From the NCBI GenBank assembly GCA_029934215.1, contig JAOZMR010000211.1, positions 1 through 5,151 of the forward strand: 5,151 nt of DNA, given 5' to 3'. The notes below the pieces were generated by a model. It was not told the DNA's origin. It saw only the letters and a list, made by a program, of their open reading frames with translations, and did no database searches. Positions 1 through 5,151 of this stretch are shown here, one piece after another. The DNA comes from Pontiellaceae bacterium. GTDB lineage: Bacteria > Verrucomicrobiota > Kiritimatiellia > Kiritimatiellales > Tichowtungiaceae. The position numbers and the translations under genes are program-made. Every line of letters begins with the position of its first letter. The stretch's first letter is position 1.

Positions 1-108
1 AACATTGCGACTTTCTTGGAAGAGAAATTAGAGATGGCAAACGAGATGCCGGAGCCATCGAGAAACAGTAAAAAAAGGCAAAAGAAAACCCCTGTAAACA
101 TTGAGTAA
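1..108 (+). CDS. 3' end of an unidentified protein-coding gene (partial)
   Basis: One frame is open from the first base to a TAA at 106-108, giving 35 residues of the C-terminus of a protein that begins outside the window. The other two plus-strand frames close within about 70 bases. The tail is charged: an acidic, helix-like start (FLEEKLEMANEMPEP) followed by a lysine/arginine-rich stretch (SRNSKKRQKKTPVNIE), as is common in disordered C-terminal tails. I recognise no family. The stop codon lies inside the loop of the terminator hairpin that serves the opposite strand, so the gene would converge on the tRNA-Asn/hisA unit. The short length makes it possible that this is a chance open frame. 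Confidence 0.4.
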   Translation, partial: NIATFLEEKLEMANEMPEPSRNSKKRQKKTPVNIE

Positions 109-127
109 AACAATATTTACAGGGGTT
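87..127 (-). terminator. Rho-independent terminator of the tRNA-Asn unit
   Basis: The arms at 87-98 (aacccctgtaaa) and 116-127 (tttacaggggtt) are perfectly complementary over 12 bp. Further pairing at 100-103/111-114 after one mismatch leaves a 7-base loop at 104-110. Read on the minus strand, the hairpin is followed by a T-rich run (TTTTCTTTTGCCTTTTTT, complement of 71-88). It begins 8 bases after the CCA end of the tRNA. On the plus strand no T-run follows, so it should work mainly for the minus strand. Confidence 0.88.
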
Positions 128-134
128 GAAAAGG

Positions 135-209
135 TGGCTCCTGCGGTTGGGCTCGAACCAACAACCAAGTGATTAACAGTCACCTACTCTACCATTGAGC
201 TACGCAGGA
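135..209 (-). tRNA. tRNA-Asn (anticodon GUU)
   Basis: Asparagine tRNA decoding AAC and AAU. The reverse complement folds into a complete cloverleaf: acceptor stem TCCTGCG/CGCAGGA, D stem GCTC/GAGT, anticodon stem GGTGA/TCACT with loop CTGTTAA, and T stem GTTGG/CCAAC with loop TTCGAGC. The anticodon GTT lies at 175-177. The discriminator base G is followed by an encoded CCA at 135-137. Total length is 75 nt including CCA. It lies downstream of hisA on the same strand with its own candidate promoter, and a strong terminator follows. Confidence 0.97.
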
Positions 210-227
210 ATCGTCGAAAACAATGAA

Positions 228-253
228 GTTATAGAATTCCGCGGGTAAGTCAA
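228..253 (-). promoter_or_regulatory. Candidate promoter of tRNA-Asn
   Basis: On the minus strand a good -35 (TTGACT, complement of 248-253) precedes a good -10 (TATAAC, complement of 228-233). Transcription would start near 221, about a dozen bases before the tRNA 5' end, which is typical for tRNA genes. The spacer is only 14 bases instead of about 17, which weakens the call. The tRNA may instead be processed from hisA read-through. Confidence 0.35.
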
Positions 254-268
254 GGACTCGGGGCAATT

Positions 269-300
269 AAATTTCATTTTTTTCAATTTTGTTGAAATTT
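269..300 (-). repeat. AT-rich inverted repeat just after hisA
   Basis: The arms aaatttca (269-276) and tgaaattt (293-300) are exact inverted copies. A smaller alternative hairpin (ttcaa/ttgaa) lies inside. The right arm touches the hisA stop codon. The stem has little G or C and no clean U-tract, so it is at best a weak terminator or a 3'-end stabiliser for hisA mRNA. Confidence 0.3.
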
Positions 301-1031
301 TAGAGTTTTGCGGATTTTGTGAGCTGTTTGATTGTGACGGTTTTTTCGTAGAGCGCCTTGCCGACGATCGCTCCGGTGAGGTTGTCGCAGTTGAGCGCGA
401 CGAGGCGTTTGATGTCTTCCACGCTCGAAACGCCGCCAGATGCAACGACGTCGCATTTCACTGCCGAACACATTTTGCCCATTTCGAAGGCGTTCACGCC
501 ATCCATCATGCCGTCTCGGCTGGTGTCGGTATAAATGATGGTTCCGACGCCCGCTTTGTCGACCTGGATCGCTAGATCGACAGCAATCACGTCCGTGGTT
601 TCAACCCAGCCTTTGGTTTGAACCATCCCGTTTCGTGCGTCGATCCCGACCGCTATTTTTTCTCCGCCGAATTTTTCGACGAGGCGCGCGAGCTCCTCTG
701 GGTGTTCGCAGGCGCGAGTTCCTAGGATGATGCGAGAGACGCCGGTCGCGAGCAGGTTTTCAATATCCTCGTCGGTGCGGATGCCGCCGCCAATTTCAAC
801 GGGCATCTCCACGGCTTCGGATATGGCTTTTAATTCGGCGATGTGTACGGGCGCTCCATTGAATGCGCCGTCGAGATCGACGACGTGCAAAAATTTGCCG
901 CCCTCTTTTTCCCAATGTTTCGCCATTTCGGCGGGAGCATCCGAGTACTCGGTTACTTCGTTCGCCAAACCCTGTTTTAGGCGCACACACTGGCCGCCCT
1001 TCAAATCGATTGCTGGAATAATTGTTATCAT
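300..1031 (-). CDS. hisA: HisA, ProFAR isomerase (histidine biosynthesis)
   Basis: 1-(5-phosphoribosyl)-5-[(5-phosphoribosylamino)methylideneamino]imidazole-4-carboxamide isomerase. It performs the Amadori rearrangement ProFAR to PRFAR, the fourth step of histidine synthesis, in the cytosol. The 243 residues are the usual length for a single (beta/alpha)8 barrel. Visible motifs are IIPAIDLKGG with the general base Asp9, VVDLDGA at 50-56, EIGGGIR at 79-85, GIDARNG with the general acid Asp131, YTDTSRDGM at 167-175, and the second phosphate-binding site ASGGVSS at 197-203 followed by IVGKALY at 222-228. The start at 1031 is fixed by the conserved N-terminus. No Shine-Dalgarno sequence precedes it (ACTCTCTATCCCC before ATG), so the leader is probably short or translation is SD-independent. 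No other his genes are adjacent. The gene looks intact, with a TAA stop, and is divergent from cimA. Confidence 0.97.
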   Translation of the reverse strand: MITIIPAIDLKGGQCVRLKQGLANEVTEYSDAPAEMAKHWEKEGGKFLHVVDLDGAFNGAPVHIAELKAISEAVEMPVEIGGGIRTDEDIENLLATGVSRIILGTRACEHPEELARLVEKFGGEKIAVGIDARNGMVQTKGWVETTDVIAVDLAIQVDKAGVGTIIYTDTSRDGMMDGVNAFEMGKMCSAVKCDVVASGGVSSVEDIKRLVALNCDNLTGAIVGKALYEKTVTIKQLTKSAKL

Positions 1032-1052
1032 GGGGATAGAGAGTACTTGTTA

Positions 1053-1058
1053 ATTGTA
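1053..1058 (-). promoter_or_regulatory. Candidate -10 box of the hisA promoter
   Basis: TACAAT on the minus strand, about 22 bases upstream of the hisA ATG, matches a sigma-70-type -10 box at five of six positions. No convincing -35 is seen 16-18 bases further upstream. A start near 1046 would give a leader of about 15 nt, consistent with the missing Shine-Dalgarno sequence. Confidence 0.25.
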
Positions 1059-1088
1059 TGAAATCCATAAAAATCGCCTCTCTTGGCT

Positions 1089-1116
1089 TTGATTTGGAGG
1101 TGTAGTTGGTTATCTT
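1089..1116 (+). promoter_or_regulatory. Candidate promoter of cimA
   Basis: TTGATT at 1089-1094 and TATCTT at 1111-1116 are separated by 16 bases. Each hexamer differs from the sigma-70 consensus at two positions. A start near 1123 would leave a leader of about 50 nt before cimA. No leucine, isoleucine or valine-rich leader peptide and no attenuator hairpin is evident in that leader. Confidence 0.3.
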
Positions 1117-1161
1117 TCACGTTTTGGAGGAGTAAAGCGTTTGATATTCAACGGGTTTAAC

Positions 1162-1168
1162 GAGGTGA
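1162..1168 (+). promoter_or_regulatory. Ribosome binding site of cimA
   Basis: GAGGTGA matches seven consecutive bases of the extended Shine-Dalgarno sequence GGAGGTGA. The GAGG core ends 6 bases before the ATG at 1172 and 12 bases before the in-frame ATG at 1178. This favours 1172 as the start. Confidence 0.8.
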
Positions 1169-1171
1169 CTT

Positions 1172-2806
1172 ATGACTATGAGAAGTATAGAGATTTATGA
1201 TACAACACTGCGCGACGGTGCGCAGGCGGAGGGGGTTTCCTTTTCTGCTGTCGCTAAAGTGCAGGTCGCGAAGCGGCTGGATGAATTTGGTGTTGCGATG
1301 ATTGAGGGTGGCTTTGCCGCATCCAATCCGAAGGATATGGAATTTTTCCGGCTTATAAAAGAGGAGCCTCTGAAGAACGCGAAAATTGCATCTTTTGGAT
1401 CGACTCGGCGTGCGAATGTGGAACCCGAGGCCGATACGGGGCTCGCCGCGTTGCTCGAAGCGGATACACCGGTGTGTACCATTTTCGGGAAGAGCTGGCT
1501 CTTGCATGTGACGGAAGTGCTACAGACAACCGCAGAGGAAAATCTCGCGATGATTTCGGATAGCGTCCGCTATCTGAAGGTGCATGGCAAAGAGGTGGTT
1601 TTCGATGCCGAGCATTTTTACGATGGTTACAAGGATAATCCAGGCTATGCGATGTCTGCTCTTAAGGCGGCCGCTGATGCCGGTGCCGATTGTTTGGTGC
1701 TGTGCGAAACCAATGGCGGCGCACTTCCGCATGAGGTGGGGGAAATAACTGCGGCGGTTGTGAGTGCTTTTGAAACGCCGGTGGGGATTCATTCGCATAA
1801 TGACGGTGAACTCGGTGTTGCGAATGCTTTGGCTGCGGTCAATGCCGGCGCGGTGCATGTGCAGGGAACAATGAATGGAATCGGCGAGCGTGTCGGCAAT
1901 TGTAATCTCTCTTCGGTGATTCCGAATCTGATGCTGAAAATGGATTTGGAATGTCTTCCAGCCCCTGGAAACCTTAAGCAGCTTCGGATGCTCTCGCAGT
2001 TTGTGTATGAACAAGCCAATATGCGTCCGTTCACGAAACAAGCGTTTGTTGGGGATAGTGCGTTTGCGCATAAGGCGGGGATGCATGTTGATGGTGTGCG
2101 CAAAATCCCAGAGAGTTTTGAGCATATCAATCCAGAGCGGGTTGGTGCAAAACGCCGCATCTTGATTTCCGAGCTGTCAGGGGCTAGCAATATTTTCCTA
2201 AAGGCCATCGAGATGGGGCTCGAAATCGATCGAAAATCGCCGGAAGTGCGCGAGGTGCTGCGGCAACTCGAACAGATGGAAAAAGAGGGATACGAATATG
2301 AGTCCGCCGATGCATCGTTCCAAATGTTGATCAAAAAGGTGCTTAAAAAGCATCAGTCGTTTTTTGAGTTGGAAAGCTTTAGTGTCACGGTGAATCGTCA
2401 GGGCGGGGTGGGGGAATGCCGAACTGCTGCAACCGTGAAGGTGAGTGTTAAGGGGGAGACGGAATTAACCGTTGGCGAGGGCGATGGTCCAGTCGATGCG
2501 CTGAATGTTGCGTTGCGCAAGGCGCTCTCGAAGTTTTATCCATCCATCGCAGACGTCGTTCTCCGCGACTACTCGGTGCGTATTCTCGATCCTGAGGAAG
2601 CGACGGCTGCGAAGACCCGCGTTTTGATTGAATCGGGTGATGGCGAGAAGACGTGGGGGACGGTCGGAGTCTCCGAAAACATCATTGAGGCATCTTGGGA
2701 GGCGCTGGTCGATTCCGTGGAATATAAGCTTTTCCTTGAAGAGGAGAAGGTTCGGACAAGCCCGCAGGAGATTTCCAAACATCATACGATTGATGACCAT
2801 GGTTAA
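1172..2806 (+). CDS. cimA: CimA, (R)-citramalate synthase
   Basis: Condenses acetyl-CoA with pyruvate to (R)-citramalate, the first step of the threonine-independent route to 2-oxobutyrate and isoleucine, in the cytosol. The 544 residues match the usual length of the CimA branch of the 2-isopropylmalate synthase family. The N-terminal TIM barrel carries YDTTLRDGAQAEG (residues 9-21), whose AQAEG ending and following IEGG..SNPKD segment are typical of the citramalate branch rather than LeuA. Likely metal ligands are Asp15, His207 and His209 (HSHND) and Asn243 (GERVGNCN). A linker leads to a C-terminal LeuA-type regulatory domain at about 395-525, the usual site of end-product feedback; which amino acid binds here cannot be read from sequence. 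The frame is intact and ends in TAA. The next gene starts 8 bases before its end. An alternative assignment as homocitrate or isopropylmalate synthase is less likely. Confidence 0.93.
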   Translation: MTMRSIEIYDTTLRDGAQAEGVSFSAVAKVQVAKRLDEFGVAMIEGGFAASNPKDMEFFRLIKEEPLKNAKIASFGSTRRANVEPEADTGLAALLEADTPVCTIFGKSWLLHVTEVLQTTAEENLAMISDSVRYLKVHGKEVVFDAEHFYDGYKDNPGYAMSALKAAADAGADCLVLCETNGGALPHEVGEITAAVVSAFETPVGIHSHNDGELGVANALAAVNAGAVHVQGTMNGIGERVGNCNLSSVIPNLMLKMDLECLPAPGNLKQLRMLSQFVYEQANMRPFTKQAFVGDSAFAHKAGMHVDGVRKIPESFEHINPERVGAKRRILISELSGASNIFLKAIEMGLEIDRKSPEVREVLRQLEQMEKEGYEYESADASFQMLIKKVLKKHQSFFELESFSVTVNRQGGVGECRTAATVKVSVKGETELTVGEGDGPVDALNVALRKALSKFYPSIADVVLRDYSVRILDPEEATAAKTRVLIESGDGEKTWGTVGVSENIIEASWEALVDSVEYKLFLEEEKVRTSPQEISKHHTIDDHG

Positions 2807-3849
2807 ACCAAGAAAACGACGGTATGGATGTCCGCCATTTTCTGTGATTCTTTTTGCGATAATTGTCGGATGTCCCTTTGTGGGAAGTTTTTTCGGATGG
2901 GATTTTTATCCACCGGAGGATGAAAACCGCCGGATGGCAGATGCCCCTACATTTCGAACGCGACGTGTTTCGGATTGACCGAAGGAGATTGATGCTTGGT
3001 ATAAGGATCATTTTGGTTTCCGAAATACCTTCATTCGACGTCACCGCACATTGATGGACGATGTTTTTGATCGGCAGTCTGATCGTGCTCTGGAGGGGCT
3101 TTCTGGATGGCTTTATCTGAAGGATAATGGGAATATTGCTGATTTTCTCGGTCTTCGAATTCTTTCCGAAAAGAAGAAGGAGAAATTACGTTTAACATTT
3201 GAGGGTCGGCAGAAGTGGTTAGAGGAGAAGGGTATCCACTATCTGTTGGTTGTTCCACCCAACAAACCGGTGGTTTATCCGGAGAATCTCCCCGAGGAGA
3301 TTCAGGCAGACCGAGGGGTGGATGGGATGATGCAATGGTGGGGCTATCTTGCTTCGCTCTCGTCTTCGCTCCATCTGCTGGATCTTCGGGACGAGCTGAT
3401 TGCGAGAAAGGCGAAAGAGCCTCTCTATTTTTCGAACGATACGCACTGGTATCATATGGGTAGCTATGTTGGTTATTGCGCGGTGATTAAACGTCTTTCC
3501 GAATGAATTCCGAGTTTGGAACCGCTGCCGCTGTCTGCATGTGTGAGGGTTGATTCGGAACATAAAGGGGATTTGGTCGCCATGATTGGTGGTGGTCGCT
3601 CTGCCTCTGTTTCTTGCGTTGAACTACTCCCAAACGCAGCAGGTGCAGCGTGTTCAGGCGCTATCGGATTCGTCTCACAATTTGTTTCAGGAGGGTGGCT
3701 CGGCTCTCGTTGTACGGAATCCAAAGGGCAGGGGGCGGGTTGTCATTTTTCATGATTCGTTCGGAGGGCAGAATTGGGAGCTGTTTTTCCCCGTCCATTT
3801 TGCGGAGACTGTTTTTACTCATTTAATTACCTTAAACCGTTACGGTTAA
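2799..3849 (+). pseudogene. Broken AlgX/AlgJ-like SGNH acyltransferase gene
   Basis: Members of this family O-acetylate exopolysaccharides such as alginate in the periplasm, usually from an N-terminal membrane anchor. The ATG overlaps the end of cimA by 8 bases. Residues 1-9 are basic and about 13-34 hydrophobic (signal anchor). ENRRMADAP (42-50) and KDHFGFRN (69-76) are family hallmarks. The active-site DTHW (Asp214, His216; 3438-3449) and the serine motif HDSF (3751-3762) are both present. The reading is broken. TGA stops occur in frame at 2976-2978 (codon 60) and 3504-3506 (codon 236), with homology continuing in the same frame after each. Near 3586-3605 the frame moves by +1, so HDSF is read in a different frame from DTHW. 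The family-like sequence stops at about 3820 after HFAETVF, where the IS region begins, and the C-terminus is missing. It is most likely inactive; sequencing error at several sites, or recoded TGA, are weaker alternatives. Confidence 0.85.
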
Positions 3850-3850
3850 G
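3831..3850. repeat. Imperfect palindrome at the gene/IS junction
   Basis: CTTAA-a-CCG, a TTA loop, then CGG-TTAAG forms an 8-bp hairpin with one bulged A. It sits where homology to the acyltransferase ends and supplies the accidental TAA stop at 3847-3849. It could belong to the IS end or to its target site. Neither strand has a following T-run, so it is not a typical terminator. Confidence 0.4.
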
Positions 3851-3950
3851 CAGGTTGGATAGAGTGATTTGTTAAACTTCTCAAACTCTGCACCCATGTA
3901 AACGTAAAAATAAAGCTTGCGCTATTATCCCAAATCGGTAGTTTGCAGAC

Positions 3951-5151
3951 ATGTACATAGAACGAGTCCCAAATAGAAACTCTCCGCCCGCTGTTCTCTT
4001 GCGAGAATCGTGGCGAGAAGACGGAAAAGTCAAAAAAAGAACAATAGGCAACTTGAGCAGCTTGCCCGACGAGACAATCGAGGCACTTCGAGCGGCACTC
4101 AAGAGTGAGGTGATCCCTGCGTCGGAAGGAATCGTATCTCCTAAAAGTCTAATATCAATTCATGATGTCCGACAACACGGTCATGTGGCAGCCATCTACT
4201 CCTGTCTTAAAAAGTCAGGTTTGTTAAATATGATCGATTCCAAATTTTCCCGAAAAAGGGATGTAGTTGCAACGATGATTATTGATCGGATCATCAACGG
4301 GGACTCCAAACTCGCCACGGTTCGCCATTGTAATCCGGAGACGGCTTCCACTTCTCTTGGCGAGTTGCTTTCCGTTGAGGATTTACATGAAGATGAGTGC
4401 TACGCGGCTATGGACTGGCTACTTGAACGTCAACCAGGAATTCAAAGAAAACTTGCAAAAAAGCATTTTGAGGATGGCGCTCAAGTACTGTTCGATCTCT
4501 CCTCTTCATATTTTGAGGGGAAGTGCTGTGAGATGGCTCATTTTGGGTACTCCCGAGACCATCGATCAGACCAGAAACAAGTGAATTACGGACTCTATAC
4601 CAATGCTGACGGCACCCCTATCGGCGTAGAAGTTTTTGACGGAAACGAAAGCGATCGCATCGCTTTTCCCATCGCTGTGGATCGAGTGCGAAAAGATTTC
4701 AAACAGAAAAATGTTATATTCATTGGCGATCGCGGAATGATCAGCGGCAAAGCTATCGACGAATACCTCCGTGATGAAGAAGGTGCTGACTGGATTACCG
4801 CGCTCAATTCCGCATCTATCGCAAAGCTTGAGCGGTGCGGAAGCATCCAACTCTCGCTCTTCGACGAAATCGACCTTGTGAGCATAACTCACCCCGACTA
4901 TCCTGACGAACGTCTCGTCGTTTGCCGTAATCCAGTCCTCGCAAAACGCCGCAAAAAAAGCGCGAAGCTCTTTTACAGGCAACCGAAACACTGCTCGCAG
5001 AAGTCATTAAAAAGATCGACCGTAAAAATAAACCTCTGCGCGGAAAGGATAAAATCGGGCTGGAAGCCGGCGAAATCGTCAGTAAGAAAAGGACGTCAAA
5101 ACACTTCATTTTCACTATTAAAGACGACTCCTTAACTTTCGAGCGGAATGA
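3951..5151 (+). CDS. IS1634-family DDE transposase (frameshifted, 3' partial)
   Basis: Cut-and-paste type transposase of the IS4 superfamily. The N-terminus has the family signature PNRNSPPAVLLRES followed by GKVKKRTIGNLS (about residues 8-36). The RNase-H-like catalytic core shows the first Asp at 182 (LFDLSSSYFEG) and the second at 260 (FIGDRGM). The catalytic Glu is expected beyond the window. The start is well bounded: an in-frame TAG lies at 3939-3941 and no clear Shine-Dalgarno is seen. From the first frame the protein runs to a stop at 5133-5135, but after 4960 that frame gives non-family sequence. The -1 frame continues with family-like residues (REALLQATETLLAEV, then KHFIFTIKDDSLTFERN) and stays open to the last base. 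The shift lies at the A7 run 4953-4959. About 400 residues are visible; full family members are usually 450-600. Confidence 0.9.
4953..4960 (+). other. A7G run where the transposase frame shifts by -1
   Basis: Seven A followed by G. The upstream frame reads CGC AAA AAA AGC; a -1 slip gives AAA AAG CGC GAA, which joins the downstream family-like frame. Possible causes are a lost A (A8 to A7) in this copy or assembly, ribosomal slippage by a lysine tRNA, or transcriptional slippage. A weak possible downstream stem (about GCGAAGC with GCTCGC, large loop) is visible but unconvincing. Confidence 0.6.

Larger units (their letters stand above)
3825..5151 (+). mobile_element. IS1634-type insertion sequence, left part (runs off window)
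   Basis: An insertion sequence is inferred from an IS1634-family transposase and from the acyltransferase gene losing its 3' end just before it. The exact left end cannot be set, because the right end, needed to identify terminal inverted repeats, lies outside the window. It should fall between the last family-like codons (about 3820) and the transposase start (3951). The stretch 3851-3950 holds no gene. A TATTAT at 3923-3928 could be the -10 of the transposase promoter, though no good -35 is seen. Confidence 0.7.

Noticed and set aside
1520..2125. A 201-codon open frame on the minus strand inside cimA
   Set aside because: It is antisense to a conserved intact enzyme gene, its translation has no recognisable family features, and it follows from the codon bias of cimA.
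1789..2334. A second long minus-strand frame (181 codons) antisense to cimA
   Set aside because: It overlaps both cimA and the other antisense frame and yields a Ser/Cys/Pro-rich composition typical of shadow translation.
2628..2798. Upstream in-frame extension of the acyltransferase to an ATG at 2628
   Set aside because: It lies entirely within cimA in another frame and is Arg-rich. The basic plus hydrophobic N-terminus expected of the family begins at 2799.
2799..3510. An alternative genetic code (TGA as tryptophan) for the whole organism
   Set aside because: hisA, cimA and the transposase encode Trp with TGG and have no in-frame TGA, and the acyltransferase carries further lesions, so local decay is simpler.
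3516..3755. A separate small gene with its own ATG after the second TGA
   Set aside because: Its first part is the continuation of the acyltransferase frame, and its remainder (after about 3590) is out-of-frame translation of the segment that holds HDSF.
2640..4023. A shared 13-base word, tggcgagaagacg, in cimA and the transposase gene
   Set aside because: It is short, lies in unrelated coding contexts, and no similarity extends beyond it, so chance is the likely cause.
1..5151. CRISPR arrays, phage genes, riboswitches or a defence system
   Set aside because: No regularly spaced repeats, aptamer-like leaders, or phage or defence domains were seen in any frame.

Overview
The window is a bacterial chromosome segment with conserved amino-acid biosynthesis genes at its left and centre and a decaying, IS-invaded stretch at its right. 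The taxon cannot be fixed from sequence alone. Mid-range G+C, a tRNA with an encoded CCA, a standalone CimA-type citramalate synthase and an AlgX/AlgJ-like acyltransferase would suit a PVC-group bacterium (Verrucomicrobiota, Kiritimatiellota or Lentisphaerota), but that is only a tentative inference.

Left part (1-1031). The first 108 bases hold the 3' end of an unidentified plus-strand reading frame. The minus strand carries hisA (histidine biosynthesis) followed by tRNA-Asn(GUU). A strong hairpin plus U-tract terminator closes this minus-strand unit. It overlaps the end of the incoming plus-strand frame, so the two units converge on the same bases.

Centre (1032-2806). A 140-base divergent intergenic region separates hisA from cimA. 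cimA is a full-length (R)-citramalate synthase that makes the precursor for isoleucine from acetyl-CoA and pyruvate. It has a good Shine-Dalgarno sequence, whereas hisA has none.

Right part (2799-5151). An AlgX/AlgJ-like SGNH acyltransferase gene starts inside the last codons of cimA (8-base overlap). It is broken by two in-frame TGA codons, one frameshift and loss of its 3' end. Its two stops both fall where tryptophan would be plausible. Directly downstream lies an IS1634-type insertion sequence whose DDE transposase runs off the window end. The transposase reading frame shifts by -1 at a run of seven A.

I found no convincing new biological system. The most interesting points are the doubly TGA-interrupted acyltransferase, the A7 frameshift in the transposase, and the overlap joining a core biosynthetic gene to a surface-polysaccharide type gene.
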